Of a stretch of DNA of 21,675 nt, positions 12,858-21,010 are shown one piece after another. How positions within the stretch are numbered: position 1 is the first letter of the stretch; each line of letters begins with the position of its first letter. This stretch comes from an uncultured Oscillibacter sp. (GTDB taxonomy: Bacteria > Bacillota > Clostridia > Oscillospirales > Oscillospiraceae): NCBI GenBank assembly GCA_946183175.1, contig CAMHBH010000018.1:1-21675 (forward strand), in the 5' to 3' direction. Below the pieces are notes generated by a model. The model was not told the DNA's origin. It saw only the letters and a program-made list of their open reading frames with translations, and made no database searches. Position numbers and translations under genes: made by a program.

Positions 12858-15191
12858 ATGAAACGGAAATTTTGGGCCTGTGTGCTGTCGTTCATGCTGT
12901 TGTCGGGGATTCTGTGCGGCTGTTCGCGGGGCGGCGCGGACGGAGACGCCCTTCTTGACAATCCCCGCAATCAGGACGACATCGGGGAGCGGGAATTGTT
13001 AGTCGTCAGCTTCGGCACGAGCTACAACGACGCCCGGCGGTTGTCTATCGGGGGCGTCGAGGACGCGCTGGCGGCGGCGTACCCGGAATGGAGCGTCCGC
13101 CGCGCCTTCACAAGTCAGATTGTGCTTGAGCACGTACGGGAGCGCGACGGGGTGGCCATGGACAACGTGCGCGACGCCCTCAACCGCGCCGTGGCGAACG
13201 GCGTCCGGTCGCTCGTCGTACAGCCTACGCATTTAATGAACGGTTTCGAGTACCAGGAACTCGCCGACGAACTCGCAAGCCGTGCGGGGGAGTTCGAGTA
13301 CGTGGCAATCGGCGCGCCGTTGTTGAGCACGGACGACGATTTCCGGCGCGTGGCGGAGGCGGTTGTAGCGTCGGCGGCGGAGTACGACGACGGCGAAACC
13401 GCGCTCTGCCTTATGGGACACGGTACGGAGGCCGCGTCCAACGGCGTCTACGCGAAAATGCAGAGCGTCCTATCGGACATAGGCGCGGAAAACTGCTACG
13501 TCGGCACCGTGGAGGCGGAGCCGTCATTAGAGGACGTACTGTCGGCGGTTCAGTCCGGGGACTACAAACGGGTTGTCCTACAGCCGCTAATGCTAGTCGC
13601 GGGAGACCACGCCAACAACGATATGGCGGGGGACGAGCCCGAAAGTTGGAAGAGCGTATTTGAAAGCGCGGGCTACGAGACGGTGTGCGTACTGCGCGGG
13701 CTGGGCGAACTGGACGCGGTGCAGGCGTTATTCGTCGAGCACGCGCGGGCGGCGATGGACAGTGGCGGACTGTCGGCGACAACGGGCGCGGAGTACGTGT
13801 CGGCCCTGCCCGACGGGACTTACCGCGCGCAAGTCGAGAGCGATTCGCCGATGTTCCGCGTCGCCGACTGCGCGCTGACGGTATCGGGCGGGACGATGAG
13901 CGCCGTCATGACGATGGGCGGCACGGGCTACCTGTACGTGTACCCCGGGACGGCGGCGGACGCCGCGAACGCCCCCGAATCGGACTACATTCCGTTTGTC
14001 GAGACGCCCGACGGACTTCATACGTTTACGCTACCCGTCGCGGCCCTGAATGCGGGCGTACCCTGCGCGGCGTACAGCAGAAACCGCGCGGAGTGGTACG
14101 ACAGGACACTGACGTTCCGCGTCGCCGAACCCCCCGCCAGCGTACAAACCGACGTTCTTCCGGACAGCGACGCCGCCGCGCTTGCGGGCAACAAGTACGC
14201 CGAACACTTTACGATAGACTACGACGCCGCCGGGCGCGCGCTCGTGACGATTGACGATACGGAACAGTTTCTGGTAGTCACGGAGGGCGCGGAGGCCCCG
14301 GACAACTCCGGCGGCCTCACCGTACTACAGGCCCCCTTGCGCGGCGTGTACGTGGCGGCCTCGTCGGCTATGGACTTCTTCCGCTGTCTGGACGCCCTCG
14401 ACGCCGTGCGGTTCACGTCCACCGCCCCCGAACACTGGACTATCCCCGCGATACGCGACGCCCTCGACGCCGGGGAAATCCTGTACGCCGGGAAATACTC
14501 CGCCCCCGATTTCGAGTTACTCCTTTCCGAACGCTGTACGCTCGCGGTGGAATCCACGATGATTTACCACAGTCCGGACATCCGGGAGCGGCTGGAGGCG
14601 CTCGGCGTCCCGGTACTGGTGGAGCGTTCGAGTTACGAGGCCGACCCGCTCGGGCGTATGGAGTGGGTGAAGCTGTACGGACTGCTCACAGGCCGGGCGG
14701 CGGAGGCCGACGCGTTTTTCGACGCGCAGGCGCAAGCCGTGGAGAGTATCCGCGCGGAAGACACGCTCGGAAAGACGGTGGCGTTTTTCGCGGTCAGTCC
14801 AAACGGCTACGTAAGCGTGCGCAAGCCGGGGGACTACGTGGCGAAAATGATAGAGTTCGCCGGGGGGGAGTACGCGTTCCCGGAGACGGACGGCGAACGC
14901 TATACGGACAACCTGCAAATGGAGGCCTTCTACGCGGCGGCCCGCGACGCCGACGTACTCCTCTACGACGGCACGATTGACGGCGGCCTCGACACGCTGG
15001 AACAACTCTATAGTAAGAGCGCGCTGTTCCGCGACTTCGCGGCGGCGCGAAACGGGAATGTCTGGTGCGTAGAGCGGAATTTGTTCCAGGAGCCGACAGC
15101 GGCGGGGGGCGTCATCGCGGACTTTCACGCGGTATTCTCCGGGGCGGCGGACGCCGAAACGCGCCTGACGTACTTACACCGTGTGTCCTGA
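12858..15191 (+). CDS. Lipoprotein fusing CbiK cobaltochelatase to a FecB/BtuF-type ABC receptor
   Basis: The 777-residue protein has four parts. Residues 1-22 are a lipoprotein signal with 'LCGC' (Cys22). Residues about 45-302 are a complete CbiK-type sirohydrochlorin cobaltochelatase: 'LLVVSFGTSY', 'QPTHLMNGFEY', His188 in 'LMGHGT' and His251 in 'LMLVAGDHANNDMAGD'. These correspond to catalytic His145 and His207 of Salmonella CbiK (from memory). Residues about 315-425 are a beta-rich domain beginning 'LPDGTYRAQVE', of a kind I associate with FecB-like receptors. Residues about 440-777 are a class III metal-chelate binding protein (PF01497-like). The protein should sit outside the membrane, where it could load cobalt into, or bind, a tetrapyrrole and pass it to the permease encoded next. 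The ATG at 12858 follows AAAGGAGA; the frame is open from 12765, but that is upstream of the promoter. Ligand and reaction are inferred. Confidence 0.92.
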   Translation: MKRKFWACVLSFMLLSGILCGCSRGGADGDALLDNPRNQDDIGERELLVVSFGTSYNDARRLSIGGVEDALAAAYPEWSVRRAFTSQIVLEHVRERDGVAMDNVRDALNRAVANGVRSLVVQPTHLMNGFEYQELADELASRAGEFEYVAIGAPLLSTDDDFRRVAEAVVASAAEYDDGETALCLMGHGTEAASNGVYAKMQSVLSDIGAENCYVGTVEAEPSLEDVLSAVQSGDYKRVVLQPLMLVAGDHANNDMAGDEPESWKSVFESAGYETVCVLRGLGELDAVQALFVEHARAAMDSGGLSATTGAEYVSALPDGTYRAQVESDSPMFRVADCALTVSGGTMSAVMTMGGTGYLYVYPGTAADAANAPESDYIPFVETPDGLHTFTLPVAALNAGVPCAAYSRNRAEWYDRTLTFRVAEPPASVQTDVLPDSDAAALAGNKYAEHFTIDYDAAGRALVTIDDTEQFLVVTEGAEAPDNSGGLTVLQAPLRGVYVAASSAMDFFRCLDALDAVRFTSTAPEHWTIPAIRDALDAGEILYAGKYSAPDFELLLSERCTLAVESTMIYHSPDIRERLEALGVPVLVERSSYEADPLGRMEWVKLYGLLTGRAAEADAFFDAQAQAVESIRAEDTLGKTVAFFAVSPNGYVSVRKPGDYVAKMIEFAGGEYAFPETDGERYTDNLQMEAFYAAARDADVLLYDGTIDGGLDTLEQLYSKSALFRDFAAARNGNVWCVERNLFQEPTAAGGVIADFHAVFSGAADAETRLTYLHRVS

Positions 15192-15202
15192 AGGGGGAAG
15201 CC

Positions 15203-16180
15203 GTGCGGAAAACAACGCGCTATCTGATTTCCTACGCCCTGTTGCTTGTACTGACCGCCGCGCTCATCGTGACAAGCGCAAGCGTCGGGAGCGTTGCGGC
15301 GCGGGGCGAACTCTTCGACCCCATTGTACTGCGTATCCGGCTACCCCGGACAGTCGCGGCGTGTCTGCTGGGCGGGGCGCTGTCGGTGTCGGGCTTTCTC
15401 TTGCAGACGTTTTTCGACAACCCGATTGCGGGGCCATTCGTGCTGGGCGTCTCGTCGGGGGCCAAACTGACGGTCGCGCTTGCTTTGATACTCTCCCTCG
15501 AACGCGGGCTTGTCCTCAGCAACGCCGCCATGATTCTCGCGGCGTTCGCGGGCGCGATACTCTCCATGGGCCTCGTGCTCGCGCTGTCGGGGAGGGTGCG
15601 CCGGATGCCACTGCTCGTCGTCTGCGGCGTCATGATTGGCTACCTCTGTTCCGCTGTGACCGATTTCGCGGTCACGTTCGCCAGCGACGCCAATATTGTC
15701 AACTTACATCACTGGTCGCTGGGGAGCTTCGCCGGAATCGGCTGGGACGGCGTCCGCGCCATTGCCCCGACGGTGGCGGCGGGCCTTGTACTGTCCTTCC
15801 TGCTCTCGAAACCGATGGAGGCGTACCAGCTCGGCGAGGCCTACGCCCGCAACGCCGGGGTCAATTTACGCCGCCTGCGCCTGGAATTGATTCTGCTGTC
15901 CAGCGTACTTTCCGGGTGCGTGACGGCGTTCGCGGGGCCGGTATCGTTCGTGGGCGTGGCGGTGCCGCATTTGCTACGGCGGCTGTTCGCGACTTCCCGC
16001 CCCTTACTGCTGATTCCCGCGTGTTTCCTGGGCGGCGGGGCGTTCTGCCTGTTCTGCGACTTGATAGCCCGTACGGCCTTCGCGCCCACGGAACTGAACA
16101 TCAGTTCCGTGACGGCGGTATTCGGCGCGCCGATAGTCCTTCACATGATGGCCGCGCGCGGCGCGGATGGGAGGCGCTGA
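15203..16180 (+). CDS. FecCD/BtuC-type ABC transporter permease
   Basis: The 325-residue protein is a polytopic permease of the iron-chelate/cobalamin (type II) import family, with about nine or ten helices. Motifs are 'RLPRTVAACLLGGALSVSG', 'DNPIAGPFVLGVSSGAK', the ATPase-coupling region around 'LGEAYARNAGVNLRRLR', 'GPVSFVGVAVPHLLR' and the C-terminal 'ELNISSVTAVFGAPIV'. The start is GTG 15203, placed after AAGGGGGA and 11 bp downstream of the receptor gene. It is one base away from the ATPase gene. The substrate is set by the receptor (a metal-tetrapyrrole, corrinoid or siderophore) and cannot be told from the permease. Confidence 0.92.
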   Translation: MRKTTRYLISYALLLVLTAALIVTSASVGSVAARGELFDPIVLRIRLPRTVAACLLGGALSVSGFLLQTFFDNPIAGPFVLGVSSGAKLTVALALILSLERGLVLSNAAMILAAFAGAILSMGLVLALSGRVRRMPLLVVCGVMIGYLCSAVTDFAVTFASDANIVNLHHWSLGSFAGIGWDGVRAIAPTVAAGLVLSFLLSKPMEAYQLGEAYARNAGVNLRRLRLELILLSSVLSGCVTAFAGPVSFVGVAVPHLLRRLFATSRPLLLIPACFLGGGAFCLFCDLIARTAFAPTELNISSVTAVFGAPIVLHMMAARGADGRR

Positions 16181-16181
16181 C

Positions 16182-17216
16182 ATGGACGAGTACAGCTTAC
16201 GTACAGAATCGCTTTCCGTGGGCTACGACGGGCGGGCCGTAGTCGGCGACTTGTCGCTGTCGGTGCGCCCGGGGGAAGTCCTGACGCTCGTCGGGCCTAA
16301 CGGCGCGGGGAAGTCGACCGTACTAAAGACGCTCATCCGGCAACTGGAACCGCTACACGGTACGGTCTTCGTACACGGCGCACCCTCGGACACCATGAGC
16401 GACAACGAACTCGCCCGCGCGCTGTCGATAGTCATGACGGGGCACCCCGGCGGGGAGTGGCTGACGGTGGAGGATGTCGTGCGCTCGGGGCGCTACCCGT
16501 ATACGGGGCCGCTGGGGGTACTCTCGGCGCGCGACCGGGAAGTTGTGGAGAAATCTATGCGGCGACTGCGCGTCGCGGAACTGCGGGAGGCGCGTTTCCG
16601 GCGTCTCAGCGACGGACAGCGGCAACGGGTCTTACTGTCGCGGGCGCTGTGCCAGGAGCCGGAGATACTCGTCATGGACGAGCCGACTTCGTTTCTGGAC
16701 TTGCGCTACCAGCTCGAACTCGGGGCACTGTTGCGGGATTTGGCGTCGCGGGAACGCCTCGCGGTGGTTCTCTCGACGCACGAGTTAGACTTCGCGCGGC
16801 GCGTGTCGGACACGGTGGCCTGTATCCGCGGGGGCACCGCCGACCGTACCGGGCCGCCCGGAATCCTCACGCCGGACTACGTGGAAGTCCTGTACGACAT
16901 CCCTGCGGGCACGCTGTCGCACGGTGTCGCGCGGGAGGGCGGGGCGTATTCCCACAGCTTCACGCAAAACCGCGCCTGCGAATACTTCCCATGTCACGGG
17001 GGCGTCGCCGCGTCCGACTTCAACTGTCTTTTCTGCTACTGTCCCCTGTACGCGCTCGGGACGCGGTGCGGCGGGAATTTTTCGTACACGGCGAAGGGCG
17101 TCAAGGACTGTTCCGGCTGCGCGTTCCCGCACAGGCGGGAGAATTACAAGGCGGTGCTGGCGCGCTTCCCGGAACTTGCCAAACTCGCGGAGGGAGGGAA
17201 AGAGCGTGGCCTTTGA
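16182..17216 (+). CDS. FecE/BtuD-type ABC ATPase with C-terminal eight-cysteine domain
   Basis: The 344-residue protein has an ATPase of normal size (about residues 1-250): Walker A 'GPNGAGKS' (38-45), signature 'LSDGQRQR' (142-149), Walker B 'LVMDEP' (163-168) and switch His200 ('LSTHELD'). It powers the preceding permease. Residues about 262-325 add a compact domain with eight cysteines (266, 271, 282, 285, 287, 296, 310, 313) in 'CEYFPCHGG', 'NCLFCYCPLYALG', 'RCGGNF' and 'DCSGC'. This pattern resembles the small cysteine-rich family Pfam PF04071, which I recall near cobalamin genes; it probably binds zinc, cobalt or an Fe-S cluster. The ATG at 16182 follows GGGAGG. The last 11 nt overlap cbiD. 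Confidence 0.9.
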   Translation: MDEYSLRTESLSVGYDGRAVVGDLSLSVRPGEVLTLVGPNGAGKSTVLKTLIRQLEPLHGTVFVHGAPSDTMSDNELARALSIVMTGHPGGEWLTVEDVVRSGRYPYTGPLGVLSARDREVVEKSMRRLRVAELREARFRRLSDGQRQRVLLSRALCQEPEILVMDEPTSFLDLRYQLELGALLRDLASRERLAVVLSTHELDFARRVSDTVACIRGGTADRTGPPGILTPDYVEVLYDIPAGTLSHGVAREGGAYSHSFTQNRACEYFPCHGGVAASDFNCLFCYCPLYALGTRCGGNFSYTAKGVKDCSGCAFPHRRENYKAVLARFPELAKLAEGGKERGL

Positions 17217-18369
17217 AAAGTACGTCCGGAGCGGACAAAAGAATCTGCGTTGCGGCTACACGACGGGGACTTGTGCGGCACTGGCGGCGTCGGGGGCGGC
17301 GCGCTTCCTGCTGACGGGGCAAGCGCCGTCTGCGCTGTCCCTGCGGACGCCCAAGGGCTGGACAGTCTCCGTGCCGCCGCGCTTCTGCGTACTCGAAAAC
17401 GGCGTCGCGCGTTGCGGCGTCGTGAAAGACGCCGGGGACGACCCCGACGTAACAGACGGGTGTCTGGTCGTGGCGGAAGTGCGGAAAACGGGTAGCGGAA
17501 TCACGACGGGCGGCAAAGCAGACGCCGGAATCATGATTGACGGCGGGGCGGGCGTCGGGCGCGTGACAAAGCCCGGACTGCAACAGCCCGTAGGCGCGGC
17601 GGCGATAAACCGTACCCCGCGCCGCATGATTGCGCAGGCCGTGGAGGAAGTCCGCGCCGCCGCCGGCTACAAGGGCGGACTGTCGGTGACTATCTCCGTT
17701 CCGGGCGGGGAACAGCTCGCCGCGCGGACGTTCAACCCCGCCCTCGGGATTACCGGCGGGATTTCGATTCTGGGCACGTCCGGAATCGTGGAGCCGATGA
17801 GCGAACGCGCCCTCGTCGACGCCCTCGCCGTCGAAATCCGACAGGCGGCGGCGTCCGGGACGCGTCTCCTGCTGACGCCCGGGAATTACGGCCTCGACTT
17901 CCTGCGGCGGTCGGGCCTTGACAAACCCGGCGTCCCGGTTGTACGCTGTTCCAACTACGTCGGCGACGCCCTCGACTGCGCCGCCGCGGAAGGGTTCCAA
18001 AGCGTATTGCTCGTCGGGCATGTCGGCAAACTCGTCAAGCTGGCGGGCGGCATTATGAACACACATTCCAGACAGGCCGATTGCCGCAACGAATTATTCT
18101 GCGCCCACGCGGCGATTCACGGCGCGGATACGTCACTATGCCGCTCGCTCATGGACGCCGCCACGACCGACGCCTGTCTGGCGTTACTCGACGCCGCCGG
18201 ACTGCGCCGCGCCGTCACGGACAGCCTGTTGGAGGCCGTACAGCGCCGCTTGGAACGCCGCGTATCGTACGCCGTGGGCGCGGTGCTGTTCTCGAACGAA
18301 TACGGCCTTCTCGGGCGGACGCGCGGCGCGGCGCGTATCCTAAAGGAATGGGCGCTTGAAATCCGCTGA
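17206..18369 (+). CDS. cbiD: Cobalt-precorrin-5B C1-methyltransferase (CbiD)
   Basis: The 387-residue protein is CbiD, which methylates C1 of cobalt-precorrin-5B in the anaerobic cobalamin pathway, using S-adenosylmethionine. It opens with the family's 'LRCGYTTGTCAA' and carries 'VVKDAGDDPDVTDG', 'GGAGVGRVTKPGL', 'NPALGITGGISILGTSGIVEPMSE', 'NYVGDALDCA' and 'LLVGHVGKLVKLAGG'. The length is normal. The start is GTG 17206, preceded by GGAGGGAGG and overlapping the ATPase gene by 11 nt, so translation is probably coupled. This directly ties the importer to corrin synthesis. The next gene, cbiF, follows after 52 nt. Confidence 0.96.
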   Translation: MAFEKYVRSGQKNLRCGYTTGTCAALAASGAARFLLTGQAPSALSLRTPKGWTVSVPPRFCVLENGVARCGVVKDAGDDPDVTDGCLVVAEVRKTGSGITTGGKADAGIMIDGGAGVGRVTKPGLQQPVGAAAINRTPRRMIAQAVEEVRAAAGYKGGLSVTISVPGGEQLAARTFNPALGITGGISILGTSGIVEPMSERALVDALAVEIRQAAASGTRLLLTPGNYGLDFLRRSGLDKPGVPVVRCSNYVGDALDCAAAEGFQSVLLVGHVGKLVKLAGGIMNTHSRQADCRNELFCAHAAIHGADTSLCRSLMDAATTDACLALLDAAGLRRAVTDSLLEAVQRRLERRVSYAVGAVLFSNEYGLLGRTRGAARILKEWALEIR

Positions 18370-18421
18370 TTTTCCAATTCGCCGGGGTGGCAACGGGACT
18401 TGTCTTGAAAGGGGGCGTGAG

Positions 18422-19180
18422 ATGGTACACTTTATCGGGGCGGGGCCGGGCGCGCCGGATTTGATTACTCTCCGGGGCGCGGCGCTTCTACGGGCGGCGG
18501 ATGTCGTGATTTACGCGGGCAGTCTGGTCAACCCCGCCCTGCTGGACTACGCGAACCCGGGCTGTGAAGTCCATAACAGCGCGGAAATGACGCTGGAAGA
18601 AGTCTTAAGCGTCATTTCGGAGGCGGAGCGCGCCGGAAAGACGACCGTACGCCTGCACAGCGGCGACCCGTGCCTGTACGGGGCAATCCGGGAGCAGACG
18701 GACGCCTTAGACAAGCTCGGTATCGCGTGGGACACGACGCCGGGGGTATCGAGTTTCTGCGGGGCGGCGGCGGCGCTCGGCGCGGAGTACACGCTTCCGG
18801 GGGTCAGCCAGAGCGTGATTCTGACGCGCGCGCCGGGGCGTACGCCCGTACCGGACGGCGAAAGCCTGCGGGCCTTCGCGGCGCACGGCGCGTCTATGGT
18901 ACTGTTCCTCTCGTCCGGGGAGCTGGACGCCGTACAGGCGGAGCTACTTTACGGCGGCGGCTACACGCCCGACACGCCCGCCGCTGTCGTGTACAAGGCG
19001 ACTTGGAGGGACGAGAAAATTGTACGCTGTACGCTCGGGACGCTGGCGGAATCGGGACGCCGCGCGGGAATCCGGAAAACGGCGCTCGTACTCGTCGGCG
19101 ACTTTCTCGGGGCGTCCGGGGAACGGAGCAAGCTGTACGACCCGGCCTTTGCGACGGAGTACCGGAGCGGGACGGCATGA
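18422..19180 (+). CDS. cbiF: Cobalt-precorrin-4 C11-methyltransferase (CbiF)
   Basis: The 252-residue protein is a SAM-dependent tetrapyrrole methylase of the CbiF/CobM type, which methylates C11. Motifs are 'FIGAGPGAPDLITLRG' at the N-terminus, 'YAGSLVNPALL', 'RLHSGDPCLYGAIREQ', 'TPGVSSFCGAAAALG', 'LPGVSQSVILTRAPGRTPVP' and 'VYKATWRDEKIVRCTL'. The start is ATG 18422, eight bases or so after AAAGGGGG; the earlier ATG at 18356 overlaps cbiD and lacks a ribosome site. The stop codon overlaps the cbiG start (ATGA), which favours coupled translation. Confidence 0.96.
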   Translation: MVHFIGAGPGAPDLITLRGAALLRAADVVIYAGSLVNPALLDYANPGCEVHNSAEMTLEEVLSVISEAERAGKTTVRLHSGDPCLYGAIREQTDALDKLGIAWDTTPGVSSFCGAAAALGAEYTLPGVSQSVILTRAPGRTPVPDGESLRAFAAHGASMVLFLSSGELDAVQAELLYGGGYTPDTPAAVVYKATWRDEKIVRCTLGTLAESGRRAGIRKTALVLVGDFLGASGERSKLYDPAFATEYRSGTA

Positions 19181-20193
19181 CAGGCGAAATCGCGTACTTA
19201 TCGTTCACGGCGCGGGGGCGGGAACTGTCCGAACGCCTGCGGGCGGCGCTGGGCGGGGAGGCGTCCTGTACGCGCGACGCGCCGGGGGTATCGCTGGCGC
19301 GCTGGACGGCGGAGAATTTCCCGTACAGGCGCGCGCTGGTGTACGTCGGGGCCGTGGGAATCGCCGTGCGTGCAATCGCGCCGTACCTGCGGAGTAAGGC
19401 TACTGACCCGGCGGTTGTAGCCGTCGACGAGTGCGGGCGCTTCGCCGTGCCGCTGGCGTCCGGACACCTCGGCGGCGCGAATGAACTGGCGCGTAAAATC
19501 GCGGCGCTCACGGGCGGCACGGCGGTTATCACGACGGCCACGGACTTGCGCGGCGTGTTCGCGGTCGACGAGTGGGCGCGGCGGCATGACTGCGCCGTGA
19601 TTCACCCGGCGGAAATTAAATCTGTTTCCGGGAAACTGCTGGCGGGCGGGACTGTCCGGTTTTACACGGCGTTCCCGGTCGACGGGGCCCCGCCCGACGG
19701 TATAGAGGTGTCGGACACGCCCGACGGCGCGAAAATTTCGGACACGGGCGCGGATATCTGGCTTGACGTACACCGCCACCCGCCGCTGTCGCTCTCGCCG
19801 CGCGTACTGGTGTTAGGCGTCGGCTGTCGGCGCGGAACCGCGCGGGAGACGTTGGAACGGCGCTTTTCTGCGCTGTGCGAAAGTTACAATTTCTGGCCCG
19901 ACGCGTTCGCCGCCGCCGCCACCATCGACCTGAAGGCCGACGAACCCGGACTACTGGCGTTTTGCGCGGCGCACGGCTGGGAGTTACATACCTTCCGCGC
20001 CGACGAACTGCGGCAAGTCCCCGGGACATTTACGGCGTCGGCGTTCGTGGCGCGCCGGATGGGCGTCGAAAACGTGTGCGAGCGCGCCGCCGTACTGCTC
20101 AGCAAAGGCGAATTACTTGTCAGGAAGCGCGCCGGGGAGGGCGTGACATTCGCGGTGGCGCGGCGTCCGGTACGGCTGGATTGGGACTTGTAA
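19177..20193 (+). CDS. cbiG: Cobalt-precorrin-5A hydrolase (CbiG)
   Basis: The 338-residue protein is CbiG, which opens the delta-lactone of cobalt-precorrin-5A and releases acetaldehyde, the step marking the anaerobic pathway. The N-terminal domain (about 1-125) has 'VYVGAVGIAVRAIAPYLRSK', 'DPAVVAVDECGRFAVPL' and 'SGHLGGANELAR'. A middle section follows (about 125-205), then the C-terminal CobE/CbiG domain with 'LVLGVGCRRGT', 'STFT'-like 'PGTFTASAFVARRMGVENVCERAA' and 'LLVRKRAGEGVTFAVAR'. It begins in the ATGA overlap with cbiF. The sequence around its stop codon is partly duplicated (20184-20218). Confidence 0.95.
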   Translation: MTGEIAYLSFTARGRELSERLRAALGGEASCTRDAPGVSLARWTAENFPYRRALVYVGAVGIAVRAIAPYLRSKATDPAVVAVDECGRFAVPLASGHLGGANELARKIAALTGGTAVITTATDLRGVFAVDEWARRHDCAVIHPAEIKSVSGKLLAGGTVRFYTAFPVDGAPPDGIEVSDTPDGAKISDTGADIWLDVHRHPPLSLSPRVLVLGVGCRRGTARETLERRFSALCESYNFWPDAFAAAATIDLKADEPGLLAFCAAHGWELHTFRADELRQVPGTFTASAFVARRMGVENVCERAAVLLSKGELLVRKRAGEGVTFAVARRPVRLDWDL

Positions 20194-20218
20194 ACGCGCT
20201 GGACAGGACTTGTAAACG
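20184..20218 (+). repeat. 13-bp direct repeat over the cbiG stop codon
   Basis: GGACTTGTAAACG occurs at 20184-20196, where it includes the cbiG TAA stop, and again at 20206-20218, a 22-bp offset. It looks like a small tandem duplication of the gene end. Confidence 0.8.
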
Positions 20219-20242
20219 TGTACGGGATTGGAGTTGTGGAAC

Positions 20243-20989
20243 GTGGGGAAACTGTACATCGTGGGAATCGGGCCGGGGGGCGCGGCCTACATGACGGCGG
20301 AGGCCCGCGCCGCCCTGGACGCGTCGCAAACCCTCTGCGGCTACCCGGTCTATCTGGAACTCGTCGCGCCGCTGTACCCCGGGAAAACTGTGCTGTCCAC
20401 GCCGATGACGAAGGAAGTCGAACGCTGTCGGCTGGCGCTGTCGGCGGCGCGCGCCGCCGACGCCGCGCTGATTTGCGGTGGCGACGCGGGCGTGTACGGC
20501 CTCGCGGGGCTCGCGCTCGAACTCGCGCCGGAGTACGACGGCGTAGAGGTGGAGGTCGTCGCGGGCGTGACGGCGGCGTTATCGGGGGCGGCACTCCTGG
20601 GCGCGCCGCTGGGTCATGACTTCTGTGTGATTTCGCTCTCCGACCTGCTGACGCCGTGGGAGATTATCGAAAAGCGCCTGAACCGCGCCGCCGACGCCGA
20701 TTTCGTTCTGTGCCTGTACAACCCGGCGTCGAAGCGGCGTCGGGACTGCCTGCGCCGCGCCTGTGATATCGTGCTAGAGTATCGAAGCGGGGAGACCGTC
20801 TGCGGACTGGCGCGGAATATCGGGCGCGCCGGGGAGGCGTCGCGTATCCTGACGCTCCGCGAACTCCGCGACGCCCACGCCGATATGTTTACTACGGTAT
20901 TCATAGGCGCGTCGGGTACGAAGACGGTCGCGGGGCGAATGGTGACGCCGAGGGGCTACCGGATTTCCGGCGGCACGACGGAAGGCTAG
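20243..20989 (+). CDS. cbiH: Cobalt-precorrin-3B C17-methyltransferase (CbiH)
   Basis: The 248-residue protein is the CbiH/CobJ methylase that contracts the ring while methylating C17. Motifs are 'LYIVGIGPGGAAYMTAEA', 'CGYPVYLELV', 'ICGGDAGVYGLAGLALEL', 'EVVAGVTAALSGAALLGAPL', 'DFCVISLSDLLTPWEIIEKR', 'LCLYNPASKRR' and 'LARNIGRAGE'. I prefer GTG 20243, nine bases after the GGAG at 20230; the TTG at 20228 lies in that ribosome site. The C-terminal tail 'SGGTTEG' is nearly identical in DNA to the start of cbiJ. Confidence 0.95.
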   Translation: MGKLYIVGIGPGGAAYMTAEARAALDASQTLCGYPVYLELVAPLYPGKTVLSTPMTKEVERCRLALSAARAADAALICGGDAGVYGLAGLALELAPEYDGVEVEVVAGVTAALSGAALLGAPLGHDFCVISLSDLLTPWEIIEKRLNRAADADFVLCLYNPASKRRRDCLRRACDIVLEYRSGETVCGLARNIGRAGEASRILTLRELRDAHADMFTTVFIGASGTKTVAGRMVTPRGYRISGGTTEG

Positions 20990-21010
20990 CGGCACGGGAG
21001 GCTGGCGCAT

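Noticed and set aside
17101..18066. A 321-codon open frame on the minus strand inside cbiD.
   Set aside because: CbiD on the plus strand is certain by its motifs; the opposite frame is a GC-driven shadow.
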